From Dethiosulfatarculus sandiegensis (GTDB taxonomy: Bacteria > Desulfobacterota > Desulfarculia > Desulfarculales > Desulfarculaceae), in assembly GCF_000931935.2 (NCBI RefSeq), contig NZ_AZAC01000003.1, positions 1 through 64,000 of the forward strand: a stretch of 64,000 nucleotides of DNA, written 5' to 3'. The notes beneath the pieces were generated by a model. The model was given only the letters and a program-made list of their open reading frames with translations. It searched no databases and had not been told where the DNA came from. Each line of letters opens with the position of its first letter. The stretch's first letter is position 1. Below, piece by piece: positions 36,136 to 45,223 of this stretch. Made by a program: the position numbers and the translations under genes.

Positions 36136-37244
36136 GATTGCCCTCCCTGGCTCTCTGTGGTGCGGGATGAATCCGGGTCTGGCTTTGGCTTGTCTGCAGT
36201 TTTGGCAAAGATTTTATTAAAACCTGCGGCCAGGCCGGCAACCGGGGCCAAGAGCAGGGCCCAACCCAGGTTTTCCGGGTTTTCCATGCTGTTTTCCACC
36301 CGCTTCATATGGGGTCTGCCGAGATTGCCTTTTGGGATCCTTTTCCCGGCCTTTTTGGCCTTGGCCTTAATTTTGGAATTGGTCTTTTCATGCTGGGCCA
36401 TCAAGGCCTGATTTACCTTGTCAAAGGGAATGGGAGAGACATAAATCGTGCCGGTGCCGCCGTTTTCTGCCATTCCATAGACGTATTCCCGCCATTTGGA
36501 GCTTGAGGCTCCGTCTGCCTTGGCCTTTTTCATGGCCAGATCCTTGGCCTGGGCCAGTATCTGCTCTCTGGTCCCGATGCTCTGGACCTCCTCCGGGCAA
36601 ACTTCAACACAACGCGGTTTTTCTCCCTTTTCGACCAAAGGCAGGCAACGGTGGCATTTGAACATAGCCCCATTGCCGGCAAATCTGGGCATGAGGTCCA
36701 GATAAAGCCCCACCCCGGATTGGCGTTGGGGAATATGCCAGGGACACACTTTCTTGCATTTGGAGCCGCCCAGGCAAAGGTCCTTGTCAATATGCACAAT
36801 ACCCGATTTTTCCACCCTGCCTGCACCAAAGGGGCATAGGTTGGTGCAGGGTGGATTCAGGCAATGCATACATCGGCGGGGAACGTTCAGCTCCATGACT
36901 TCGCCTTTGTGTTCAATCTCCAAAAATTCAATATAAAGAAAATTGTAGGGAGTGAGCCTGTCCCGGACATCTTTTTTATTGGACCAGTCTTCGATCGGCA
37001 CCCTCTCTGGAAAAGGTTTGGGCATTGGTTTCACCGGGTCGGGCACGGAAGATTGCCACTCTTCCCGGCATGCATAGACGCACTCCTCGCAGCCTACGCA
37101 TTTTTCCAGGTCGAAAAGGGTGCAGAGCTCAGTCCCGTCAGCCGCCTGCACTGCCTGAGGCATGGCCACAGTTGATGCCGCGGCTGTGGCCGCCGCAGCC
37201 ACCCCACCTTTGAGAAAAGAGCGGCGTGAGATGGATTTGGGCAT
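36132..37244 (-). CDS. Tat-exported four-cluster Fe-S electron-transfer protein
   Basis: A 370-residue periplasmic ferredoxin-type subunit of the HybA/DsrO/NrfC class. A twin-arginine signal SRRSFLKGG begins at residue 5. Cys groups CVGCEECVYAC, CMHCLNPPCTNLCPFGA, CLGGSKCKKVCPW and CHRCL...CVEVCPEE give four [4Fe-4S] sites. A C-terminal hydrophobic helix (GWALLLAPVAGLAAGF) may anchor it, as in HybA. Start ATG 37244 has AGGAG 7 nt upstream. It pairs with the membrane subunit at 35674; no molybdopterin or hydrogenase catalytic subunit is adjacent, so the redox partner is elsewhere. Confidence 0.88.
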   Translation of the reverse strand: MPKSISRRSFLKGGVAAAATAAASTVAMPQAVQAADGTELCTLFDLEKCVGCEECVYACREEWQSSVPDPVKPMPKPFPERVPIEDWSNKKDVRDRLTPYNFLYIEFLEIEHKGEVMELNVPRRCMHCLNPPCTNLCPFGAGRVEKSGIVHIDKDLCLGGSKCKKVCPWHIPQRQSGVGLYLDLMPRFAGNGAMFKCHRCLPLVEKGEKPRCVEVCPEEVQSIGTREQILAQAKDLAMKKAKADGASSSKWREYVYGMAENGGTGTIYVSPIPFDKVNQALMAQHEKTNSKIKAKAKKAGKRIPKGNLGRPHMKRVENSMENPENLGWALLLAPVAGLAAGFNKIFAKTADKPKPDPDSSRTTESQGGQS

Positions 37245-37612
37245 AACTTTCACTCCTTTATTGTGATTGCCCGCCGGAGGTTTCGGCCCGTTACTCTCCG
37301 ACTGTTTCCGATGCAATGATTATGAGATGCAAATAAAGTTCTATTTCAATGCTATGTATTTAATTCTTAATAAGCAACGCCTTGGTACAAAACAGATGTT
37401 CTTGGAATAAATGCAAACACTGGGCCAGTTGCATGGGGGAGGAGAAAAAATGGTTTTACAGGCGCCCAATAAGATATGCAGGATTGCAAACTTTTTGATA
37501 ACCAATTGTTTTTATATGTTTTTTATGCCTAAGTTCAGCTGAGAGGCAAGAGTTTCGTCAAGAGCTGGTCGGGGGTGCTGCCTGGTTTAAAGCTGTGAGA
37601 GGGCTGAATAGT

Positions 37613-37664
37613 GTTAAATAGTTAACATTAGTTAATAGTGATAAGTTAACATGGATTAGTTAAC
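37613..37664. promoter_or_regulatory. cluster of GTTAAC palindromes upstream of the Fur-FeoA gene
   Basis: GTTAAC occurs at 37621, 37645 and 37659, with the variants GTTAAA at 37613 and GTTAAT at 37631, in 52 bp of AT-rich DNA about 190 bp before the fur-like gene. Spacing of intact copies is 24 and 14 bp. It looks like an operator array, perhaps autoregulatory. The rest of 37245-37849 holds no gene. Confidence 0.45.
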
Positions 37665-37849
37665 ACTTTGTCTTGTAATTAACTACCGATGAGGCAGGTA
37701 AAAAATTAGTCCAAGCTGTTTTTCCTGCTCGGACTGGCGGATCAGCCGAATAATGCTTAAAATTGAAAAAAGAGAAAGACTATATAACAGAGTTGCCTGA
37801 CCCAAACTATCGTGATAGCTTGTCGATAAAATTTTGAAGGAGAAATAAA

Positions 37850-38542
37850 TTGAAGCCTGCCCTTCATGAAGAAGAAAAAAGGCAGTTTGAACGGCTGCTT
37901 GGGCAGTTGCATATTGGATGCATATCCGATCGCATGGCTGTATTGGATTCCTTTTTAGATTCCGAAGAACACCATACAGCCAGAGGCTGGCAGAAGCTGA
38001 TCAAGCAAAACGGCAGCGACCTGGATTTGGATTTTGTGACTCAAACCCTTGAATTGCTGAAGCGCCTGGGTTTGGCCACCCGCCGAGAATTTGAAGGGGA
38101 AGAACCCCGATACGAACACCGGCATCTTGATGAGCATCATGACCACCTGATTTGCACCAAATGCGGCTCCATAACCGAGTTCCATCGTCCCGAGCTGGAA
38201 GCTTTACAGGACAGGGTTGCCAGGGAGAACGGTTTCCATTGCCTGCGCCACAAGTTGCAGATTTATGGAATCTGCGACAAATGCATGGCCGAAAGAGAAC
38301 CCTCCATGCCTCTCAGCATGGCATCTCCTGGTGAGCGCGTGCGCATAGAGCGCATAGTGGGAGGCGACATGGCCAGTCGTCATCTCTCTGATCTGGGGCT
38401 TTCCGCGGGCAGTGAGGTGGAAGTCATAAGCGCCAATGGAGGCCCCATGGTGGTGGCGGTCAAGGGCGTCCGGGTTGCCTTGGGAAGAGGTGTAGCTCAC
38501 AAGGTTCAGATAACGCCTGTGCCTCTGGAAAAATCCGAGTAG
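37850..38542 (+). CDS. Fur-family regulator fused to a FeoA domain
   Basis: A 230-residue protein with two domains. Residues 10-150 are Fur-like: a winged-helix region (TARGWQKLIKQNG, TQTLELLKRLGLATRREF), a His-rich metal site EHRHLDEHHDHLICTKCG, and the paired structural-zinc motifs CTKC (102-105) and CDKC (142-145). Residues 156-225 form an SH3-like FeoA domain (SPGERVRIERIVGG, HLSDLGLSAGSEVEVI, VALGRGVAHKV). TTG start with AAGGAG 7 nt upstream. FeoA normally assists the FeoB ferrous transporter, but no feoB is near; the fusion suggests an iron-sensing regulator that also touches FeoB, or a FeoA-type second sensor. Confidence 0.88.
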   Translation: MKPALHEEEKRQFERLLGQLHIGCISDRMAVLDSFLDSEEHHTARGWQKLIKQNGSDLDLDFVTQTLELLKRLGLATRREFEGEEPRYEHRHLDEHHDHLICTKCGSITEFHRPELEALQDRVARENGFHCLRHKLQIYGICDKCMAEREPSMPLSMASPGERVRIERIVGGDMASRHLSDLGLSAGSEVEVISANGGPMVVAVKGVRVALGRGVAHKVQITPVPLEKSE

Positions 38543-38569
38543 AAATTAATAGATAAAGAGCCACAAGCT

Positions 38570-38605
38570 AAGCCGCAGGCCCCTTGGCTTGCGGCTTGAA
38601 TTTTT
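38570..38605 (+). terminator. Rho-independent terminator of the Fur-FeoA gene
   Basis: 38570-38581 pairs with 38586-38597 (12 bp, one G·U) around a 4-nt loop, followed by GAATTTTTG. It starts 28 nt after the stop. Confidence 0.9.
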
Positions 38606-38748
38606 GCTTGATTCCCGCCGTCTTAGAAACCGCGGATCAAGTGATTCTTCCCAGGGCCTGAAGGGCTTTTAAGCCTCTCATATCCCTTATTTACCGTTTA
38701 TATTTTTTAAATGCGATATAGATCGTGATTCGGAAAGGCCTTTTTCAG

Positions 38749-39120
38749 TCAGTCTTGGCTTGAGAGGGTTTTGATCTCTTTTATGAGTCTGTCCATGCTC
38801 ACCGGTTTGGTCAGATACCGGTCAACCCCGGCCTGACGGCCCGTATCTTTGTCATGGGGGGCGGATTCAGTGGAAAGGGCGATGATTAAAAGTCCCTTGT
38901 AGCGGGTTAAAGAGCGCACTGTGCGGATAAGGGTCAAGCCGTCCATCTTGGGCATGTTGATATCTGTGATGAGGATATCGTATTGGGTCCCTCCCATCAT
39001 GGAGAGGGCTTCCAGCCCGTCGCCAGCTGTATTCACCGCATAGCCGTTTTGACTCAGCCCCATGGTCAGAATTTTAAGAACTGTCGGCGAGTCATCCACT
39101 AACAGGATTTTTTGAGGCAT
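38749..39120 (-). CDS. single-domain CheY-like response regulator
   Basis: A 123-residue receiver domain only. Acidic pair Asp9-Asp10, phospho-acceptor Asp53 (ITDINMPKMDG), Ser/Thr switch in IIALST and Lys in LTKPVSMDRL are all present. ATG follows GAAGGGG. It lies downstream of, and on the same strand as, the HEAT/kinase/PilZ unit, 229 bp away, so the orphan kinase at 41415 is a candidate phospho-donor. The motility context suggests chemotaxis-like output, but no effector domain shows this. Confidence 0.92.
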   Translation of the reverse strand: MPQKILLVDDSPTVLKILTMGLSQNGYAVNTAGDGLEALSMMGGTQYDILITDINMPKMDGLTLIRTVRSLTRYKGLLIIALSTESAPHDKDTGRQAGVDRYLTKPVSMDRLIKEIKTLSSQD

Positions 39121-39349
39121 CTTCCCCTTCAGGTGTAGCTTTTAGTGCAAGATTTTTATTTTGGATCGGTTTAACCGGTGATGCCGCGTGGTTAAGGGAT
39201 TATCAGTCCCCCCCCAGGTGCCGATTAGCCAACATAAGTCACCTGGATCGACTCTTAATAATTATCATGCCCAGTTTGGTATTTTCAAGTAGTTTGCCTT
39301 CAAAGATTCTGGCTTGGAGGGGTATTTCGTTAAATCCGGCGTTTAAGTT

Positions 39350-41239
39350 TCAGCTCCAATCGCCTTCCAATTGTAAAAGCGCGGCCACTGCCGCTGACCT
39401 GACCTGGGGTTCTTCATCTTCCAAAAGCTGCACCAGCGCAGAGGAAGCCTCTTTAAGGCCCATGCCTCCAAGCGCCTTGGCAGAGTTAGACTTTATCTCC
39501 GGCTCCGGATTTTCCAAAAGTTTCATCAGGGCTTCTGCCGCCTGTAGGTCTTTGAAGCGACTGAGGTTTTGTATGGCCTCCAGGCGTACGGCCATACTTT
39601 GGTCACAAAGGGCCTGGATCAGGTGTTTCTTGGCGTAAGGATGGATTTTTTCGCCCAGGCCCTGCACCAGGGTCAGGCGCACTCCCGTATCAGGGTCGGA
39701 GAGCATATTGGCCAGGCCTGCAACCTGGTCTATTTGCCCGGTCGCAAATAAGGCGGAAATGGCAGCCCTGCGCACCTCGGGCGTTTTGTCGTTCAGAAGG
39801 TTTTCCAGCCGGGCTGTTGCACCCACTGCCCCGATCCGGCCCAGACCGCGGGTGCAGATCTCCCTTTTTTTAGGGCTGGGGTCGCTTAGGCCCGATAAGA
39901 AAATTTCCGAAACTTGGCTGTAATCGATCGCCAGTAAAGATTCCAGAGCCTGCCAGCGCAGTCTTCGTAAAGGGTGCCCCAAAAGCCGGGCCAGGGGATC
40001 TGCGGCTTTTTTATCTTTCAGGCGGCCCAGGGCCTTGGTGGCTTCCAGAATGACCTTGGGGGACGGATCTTCCAGAAGCATGAGAAGACTGTCAAGAGCC
40101 TCTTTATACCCCATTTCCCCTAAAACAAAAGCTGTAAGGCTCCGGACATCTTCTTCGGTATGGGTAAGGGAGTTCAGCAATACCGGCAGGCTTTTTTTGT
40201 GGCCGATTTTCCCCAAGGCCGAAATGGCAGTTTTCGCCACCTGGGAATCAGGGTCGTTGGCCGCATCATACAAAAGATCGGGTTTGTCCATGGCCACCAG
40301 GGCCATTTGGGCTAGCTCCTGAATTTCCGGAGTATGGATCAGCCTCAGCATTTCTAAAATCGCTTTAACGGCCTTGGGCTCCTTGATAATGGCCAGGCCT
40401 AAAAGCGCATCCGAGACTACCTGTTTGGACGGGTCTCCCAGGGCCTGGATAAGACCATCGACCACCCTTGACTTAAGATCGGGTTTCATGGCCCCCAACT
40501 GGTCCAGGGGGGCGGTCTTGATCAAAGCGCCCAAAAGCCTGCTCAGTAAAGGGCCCTTGGCGTCTTTCATGGCATTCAGGAGCGGGGTGAGGGCCTTGGG
40601 ACTGGCAAAACGGCCCAGTGACTCGGCAATATGGGCCTTGATTAAATCTGATCCGGTCTCAAGTCCTGTAAGCAGGGGCTCCACTGCCTGGGGATCGCCA
40701 ATATGGGCCAGGGCTTCGACAGCGGCGAAGCTCACCCATTCTTCGTCCTGCAGAAGTTCTATCAGGCGGGGAACCGCGAGAGGTTCTCTTTGATGACCCA
40801 GGCTTAAAGCCGCCGCTGCCCTGATGTTGGGGTCCGGATCCGCTAAGGCATTGATAAGAGCCCTGGTGACAACGCTTGAAGGCCAGTTTTCCAGAATCTC
40901 CACCGCGAAAAGGCGTATGTCCGGGTCCTTTTCGGCCAAAAGGTCCAAGACCATATCAGTGGCCTCGCCGCCCAGACGGGCCAGGAGGCTGCGGGACGTA
41001 TTACGCAACCCCACATCCTCCACGCTCAAAAGGGGAATCAGCCTGGAGGCCACTTCGCGCATAGGCAGCCCCAAAAGGGCCTGTTCGGCCGCCTCTTTGA
41101 CTGAATGGTCCTGATCCGAGAGACAATCAATCAGCCAAGGTAAATGCTTTATGCTTTCCAACTCACCTAGGGAGCGAACCGCGTGGCGCCTTATCTGGGG
41201 GTCTGTGTCTGCAAGTAGGGCGAGCAGGCTTTGTACCAT
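39350..41239 (-). CDS. large HEAT-repeat scaffold protein
   Basis: A 629-residue protein made almost wholly of about 20 HEAT/PBS-lyase-type repeats of 31 residues, each with a DPxxxVRxxAxxALGxxG-like pattern (for example DPDPNIRAAAALSLGHQREP, DPSPKVILEATKALGRLKDK). No signal peptide, membrane segment or catalytic motif. HEAT solenoids bind partners, so a scaffold role is inferred. It is on the same strand as the PilZ-kinase pair, 175 bp downstream of the kinase, and probably belongs to that unit. No clear ribosome site at the ATG. Confidence 0.87.
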   Translation of the reverse strand: MVQSLLALLADTDPQIRRHAVRSLGELESIKHLPWLIDCLSDQDHSVKEAAEQALLGLPMREVASRLIPLLSVEDVGLRNTSRSLLARLGGEATDMVLDLLAEKDPDIRLFAVEILENWPSSVVTRALINALADPDPNIRAAAALSLGHQREPLAVPRLIELLQDEEWVSFAAVEALAHIGDPQAVEPLLTGLETGSDLIKAHIAESLGRFASPKALTPLLNAMKDAKGPLLSRLLGALIKTAPLDQLGAMKPDLKSRVVDGLIQALGDPSKQVVSDALLGLAIIKEPKAVKAILEMLRLIHTPEIQELAQMALVAMDKPDLLYDAANDPDSQVAKTAISALGKIGHKKSLPVLLNSLTHTEEDVRSLTAFVLGEMGYKEALDSLLMLLEDPSPKVILEATKALGRLKDKKAADPLARLLGHPLRRLRWQALESLLAIDYSQVSEIFLSGLSDPSPKKREICTRGLGRIGAVGATARLENLLNDKTPEVRRAAISALFATGQIDQVAGLANMLSDPDTGVRLTLVQGLGEKIHPYAKKHLIQALCDQSMAVRLEAIQNLSRFKDLQAAEALMKLLENPEPEIKSNSAKALGGMGLKEASSALVQLLEDEEPQVRSAAVAALLQLEGDWS

Positions 41240-41414
41240 TTTTCCATTCCAGGTTTTAAGGGGCTCTAAGCAAACAGTCTCCGCTATGGAGGGAGTCTGC
41301 TTCTTTATCCGGCCGCACCTGTACTTTTAAAGTAATTATTCTTCAAAACGCCGGAGTAAAAGTCTTTAAATCGTACCGAGCCGGACTGGACACTTTATTT
41401 GACAAACGGATTTC

Positions 41415-42143
41415 CTATCCCTGTCTGGGAAGGCCAATGGCAAAAACACACGGCTCATTACCTTGGTGCTTAATAATGCCGCCCCATTTTTCCAGAGCCT
41501 TGCGGGCCAGAAAAAGACCCAGGCCGGGATGTTCTGCGTCCTTGGTTGTCACAAAGGGGTCAAAAATAGAGTCCCCTAAATCGGGATTTGGCCCCGGACC
41601 GTGGTCTTCGATAAGTATCCACACCATTTCCCCCTGGTCGGCGAGGTTGATCCTTAATAGGTTCTCTCCAGACTCTTTAAGGGATTCCAAAGCGTTGGCC
41701 AAAAGGGCGTTAAATGCCAGGGCCACATCCATGTAAGGGGCCTTGGTTCTGGTGTCCAAGTAGGGCAGGTCTGTTTCAACCCGGGCCTCGTGTTTGAAGA
41801 ACATATCCCCCGGCCAAAAGGCAAGCTGCTCCTCAATCAAGGTGCTCAGCTCCAACTCTCTGATTTCATCGTCACAGTCCTGGGAGCTGCGTCCTGCCAA
41901 CAGCTGAAGCTCTTCGGTGAGTTTGGTCACCCCCGCCTGTACTGAATCCATGGTGGAAGCGGCCTCTTGAATTTGGTCCTGGCTGAGATGCAGCTCTATG
42001 AGATCCAGGGGTAGCCGGACCTGTTGAATCACCCCTGACAGGTTGTGGACAACGCCTTTTAAAAGCCTTGAAACCATTGCCCGGCGCTCTGCCTGTAAAA
42101 AGGCCTCCAGTATCTTTGGGTTAATTTCTGTTTTTGAACTCAT
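41415..42143 (-). CDS. orphan soluble histidine kinase
   Basis: A 242-residue kinase without sensor or membrane domain. The presumptive phospho-acceptor is His33 in RLLKGVVHNLSGVIQQVRL, an atypical H-box where N follows the His. The ATPase domain has the N-box NALLANALESLKESG, G1 DHGPGPNPDLGDSIFDPF and G2 PGLGLFLARKALEKWGG. Its ATG overlaps the stop of the PilZ gene by 4 bp, so both are coupled; the CheY-like protein at 38749 is a possible target. Input presumably comes through protein partners such as the HEAT protein. Confidence 0.88.
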   Translation of the reverse strand: MSSKTEINPKILEAFLQAERRAMVSRLLKGVVHNLSGVIQQVRLPLDLIELHLSQDQIQEAASTMDSVQAGVTKLTEELQLLAGRSSQDCDDEIRELELSTLIEEQLAFWPGDMFFKHEARVETDLPYLDTRTKAPYMDVALAFNALLANALESLKESGENLLRINLADQGEMVWILIEDHGPGPNPDLGDSIFDPFVTTKDAEHPGLGLFLARKALEKWGGIIKHQGNEPCVFAIGLPRQG

Positions 42144-42715
42144 CTGTCGGCCTCCCCGGCACGGCGTGCTAGTTCACGCCTTTGTTGGCGGAAAGTATAG
42201 TGTATCAGCCTTTCTCTGTCGGTCTCAGAGATCTGACTGAATTGTACGGCTGCGCAGGGATGTTTTTCCAGAGCATCTTTTTGAGTACGCAAAACCTGGC
42301 CCCTGGCATATACCGGCCTGCCCGGTGCGTCGGGCAGGGTGATTGCGAGAATCAGTTCTTTTTCCGGTTCAAGACCGGGCCCTTTTTCCAGGCTTACACC
42401 TGAGCCGGATATGTCAAAGGAAAAAACCTGGTGTGGTAAAAGTTTTTTGATTTCCTGGGTCCTCAGGCGGTGCAGGATAAGATCGAGTTTAAAATCAAGC
42501 CAGCGGGCTACATCAATAAAGGGCTTGAGGCTTTCGGGATGCGCCCCTTCGTCCATGATGGTCTTGGCCCTGTGTTCAATATCGGATTGAATGTTCCAGA
42601 CCTGCTCATCAAGCATCATGGCCTCCGCCGCCTGGCTGGTGTAAGGGCCATACTGCACACTGAGCCTGGCTTTGGTGCGGAAATATTCTCTTGTGTTCGG
42701 CTCGTCAGGATTCAT
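42140..42715 (-). CDS. PilZ-domain protein (probable c-di-GMP receptor)
   Basis: A 191-residue protein. A PilZ-like signature is split: the N-terminal REYFRTKARLSVQYG (about residues 9-23) gives the RxxxR-like arginine part, then DISGSGVSL (about 100-108) gives the [D/N]xSxxG part, followed by a beta-rich region to about 165. A roughly 75-residue helical insert separates the two, which is unusual, and the C-terminus is Arg-rich. It heads the unit with the histidine kinase. c-di-GMP binding is inferred from the motifs; the GGDEF-EAL and HD-GYP genes in the window show the messenger is used. Confidence 0.78.
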   Translation of the reverse strand: MNPDEPNTREYFRTKARLSVQYGPYTSQAAEAMMLDEQVWNIQSDIEHRAKTIMDEGAHPESLKPFIDVARWLDFKLDLILHRLRTQEIKKLLPHQVFSFDISGSGVSLEKGPGLEPEKELILAITLPDAPGRPVYARGQVLRTQKDALEKHPCAAVQFSQISETDRERLIHYTFRQQRRELARRAGEADR

Positions 42716-42938
42716 GACGCACCTCTGAATTAATTAAAAAAAATGTCCCGTTGTCTTGGCCCGGGCTTTATAGGCCTTGTATTTAAAAACATAGAATAAA
42801 GCCGGCTTCAGAAAAAACCGTCAATCCGGCCTGTCCTTTTTAGACCAGGAACCCCGTGCGCCCGCAGAAGGTTTTTACCTTTTTCAAAAAACCGTTCTTA
42901 TGAGGCCGGTCCGCCCGTTAAAAACAGACTGCTATTTA

Positions 42939-44546
42939 TTATTTTGGTTTCTGAGGGTGAAATCTATCAAGCATTTGTCTGAAAGCATCGACCACATTTC
43001 TGTCGAATTGTTGACCAGTGCAGCTGATCAGTTCAATTACCGCCTCTTCCTGAGTCTTGGCCTTTCGATAGGGCCTGTCCGTGGTCATGGCGTCAAAGGC
43101 ATCGGCCACAGCCACCACCCTGGCCAACAGGGGGATATCAGTGCCGGCCAGTCCGTCCGGATATCCCTTTCCGTCCCAACGTTCATGATGGTGTCGGATA
43201 ATTGCCTTTTCCTGGCTGTCCAGGTCCATGTCCTGCACTATCTGGCCGCCTATTACCGGGTGCTGTTTGATATGTTCGTATTCAGAGGCTGTGAGCGAAG
43301 TTTCTTTATGCAAAATGGAATCCGATATGCCGATTTTGCCTATGTCGTGGAGATAAGCGGCAAAGCGTATGGATTCAACCTGGGCCACGTCCATACCCAT
43401 TACCTGGGCGGTGAGTACACTGAAATGCGTCACCCGGCGGCTGTGTTGTCGGGTATAGGGATCTTTGGCCTCCATGGCGCTGACCAGGGCTCCAAGGGTG
43501 GAGTGCAGGCCTGTGACCATGGATTCGTAAAGCGCGATGTTTTCTATGTTCAGTGCAGCCTTATCCAAAAGAAATCTGGCCACAAAAATGTCTTCGGCGC
43601 AAAAGGAGAAGGCTCCCCTTTTGTCGGCGACCAAAAGCACTCCGAATATCTCGCCCCTGATTTTGATCGGCATGCACAGATAGATAATGCTGGCCGGTAG
43701 AAGGGCGTCCACCCGGGGATCCTTTCCCGGCCTGCCGACCATGGGCTCACCTTCCAGGGCCACCTTGCCCGGTACGCCGCTGCCGAGGCTCCCCACCACT
43801 CTGCCCAGGATTTTGGGACTGAATCCACTAGTTGCGATTACCAGAAGTTGTTCTGTGGTGCGATCCAAAAGAAGAACAGACACCTTTTCGGCATCCAGGA
43901 ATTCCGCCGCCATATCGGCCATGCCCTGATAAATTTCCTCCGAGGTGTTCAGCCGGTCTGCCTTTTCCGATATTTGGTGAATGATGTTTTGCTGATTAAT
44001 GCGGCGCTTGAGTTCCCGGTTGAGTCCCTTGATCTCTTGCTGTTGCTTAAGCTGCTCATTTAAGTATAGGTTTTCTTTTAACAGCCTTTGCTCCCTGATA
44101 ACCCTCTCCAAGGTGGCCTTTACCTGCTTGAGGCTGAAGGGTTTGACCAGGAAATCGTTGGCCCCCTGGCGCATGGTATCCACCGCCACATCCAGGGAAG
44201 GGTAGCCGGTCATTATTACCACAGGTAGGGTTTTGTCTTTTTCTTTCAGAAATTTAAGCAGCTCAAGCCCGTTCATGCCCGGCATTTTGAGGTCTAAAAA
44301 GGCGCAGTCGAACTTACCCGGATGAAACAGGTTCAGGGCTTCCTCTCCACTGGCTGCAGCAGATATGCAATGGTAATCCGTGCTGTTGAAATACTGTTCA
44401 AGTGCTTCGCGAATATACTTTTCATCATCTACCAGAAGTATATTCAAAGCCCTGCCGGGGTTGGCGGTCGAATTGCAGGTGTTCAGCTTGCTATTGGTTT
44501 CAGAAAAGCCTTGTCCATCCATTACGGTGTAGCCGCTTTCGAACAT
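42939..44546 (-). CDS. response regulator with GAF and HD-GYP phosphodiesterase domains
   Basis: A 535-residue protein: receiver domain (about 34-155, phospho-acceptor Asp85 in FLDLKMPGMNG), a coiled linker, GAF domain (about 190-335), and an HD-GYP domain (about 345-530) with YLHDIGKIGI, HHHERWDGKGYPDGLAG and DAFDAMTTDRPYR intact. It should hydrolyse c-di-GMP under phosphorylation control. The start is uncertain: neither ATG 44546 nor the in-frame ATG 44522 has a good ribosome site. It sits between the PilZ/kinase unit and flaG. Confidence 0.93.
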   Translation of the reverse strand: MFESGYTVMDGQGFSETNSKLNTCNSTANPGRALNILLVDDEKYIREALEQYFNSTDYHCISAAASGEEALNLFHPGKFDCAFLDLKMPGMNGLELLKFLKEKDKTLPVVIMTGYPSLDVAVDTMRQGANDFLVKPFSLKQVKATLERVIREQRLLKENLYLNEQLKQQQEIKGLNRELKRRINQQNIIHQISEKADRLNTSEEIYQGMADMAAEFLDAEKVSVLLLDRTTEQLLVIATSGFSPKILGRVVGSLGSGVPGKVALEGEPMVGRPGKDPRVDALLPASIIYLCMPIKIRGEIFGVLLVADKRGAFSFCAEDIFVARFLLDKAALNIENIALYESMVTGLHSTLGALVSAMEAKDPYTRQHSRRVTHFSVLTAQVMGMDVAQVESIRFAAYLHDIGKIGISDSILHKETSLTASEYEHIKQHPVIGGQIVQDMDLDSQEKAIIRHHHERWDGKGYPDGLAGTDIPLLARVVAVADAFDAMTTDRPYRKAKTQEEAVIELISCTGQQFDRNVVDAFRQMLDRFHPQKPK

Positions 44547-44771
44547 TTGATTAAAACAGCACCAGAGCCAACCCAGGTTATCTCCGGGTTGGTGAGATTA
44601 TCTGAAGGAGCCTTTGAAAGACCGGTGTTAATAGGAGTCTGTTTGGGCTGTTACCGATCTGTCCGACAGATTGTATCATAATTGATGGATGGTAACTAGG
44701 AGGTGAGGGCACAACTATCCCTTCCGCGCCTCAGCTCGGTTTAGAAATAGTTATAATCTGGCAGTCATGAC

Positions 44772-44803
44772 AAATCCCCCCCGTTTTGGTTCGTGGGGGA
44801 TTT
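44772..44803. terminator. hairpin after flaG
   Basis: AAATCCCCC (44772-44780) and GGGGGATTT (44795-44803), perfect 9-bp arms, 14-nt loop, 3 nt from the end of the minus-strand flaG gene. Confidence 0.75.
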
Positions 44804-44805
44804 TG

Positions 44806-45159
44806 TTAAACCACCGAGTCCAGAAGGCTGGTCAAAGAGCCGTCTCGGGCCTTTGCCGCCATTTGAAGCGCTGATTCCGGAGGCATCTGTCTCAACAGGC
44901 GACTTCCGTCGTTGTTGAAGATTTTAACCACCGACCAGCCGGTGCTTTCATCCTGAGCCAGCTTGACCTGCACCCCGAATTTGACCGAAATTTCGTTCAA
45001 CGCAGCTTCCAGATCCTCACTCGCCGGTTTTTGGACCTGGTTTTTCGAGTCAGTGTTCTGGTTTTCTTGGGGGGCTTTCGATGGACGGCTGACCTTCGGT
45101 GTGGTGGTGTTACCGCCGGACCCCCCCGGCTTTGTTGTAGAGATGTTGAGTGTGCTCAT
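44806..45159 (-). CDS. flaG: FlaG-family flagellar protein
   Basis: A 117-residue protein. The N-terminal 50 residues are Ser/Thr/Gly/Pro-rich and disordered. The FlaG domain follows: LEAALNEISVKFGVQVKLAQ, TGWSVVKIFNNDGSRLLRQM and PPESALQMA, matching the family's E-x-G-x-x-I-R-Q-I-P-P-E pattern. FlaG influences filament length. Start ATG 45159 (GGTGGAG just upstream) is preferred over 45195. A sigma-28-type promoter precedes it, typical of late flagellar genes. No fliD or flagellin gene is adjacent. Confidence 0.82.
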   Translation of the reverse strand: MSTLNISTTKPGGSGGNTTTPKVSRPSKAPQENQNTDSKNQVQKPASEDLEAALNEISVKFGVQVKLAQDESTGWSVVKIFNNDGSRLLRQMPPESALQMAAKARDGSLTSLLDSVV

Positions 45160-45223
45160 TGCTCCACCTTCCTTGGCCAAAAACCCGTGTCCCATTTAAC
45201 GGGTCTTTCTCTCTTCAACATAC

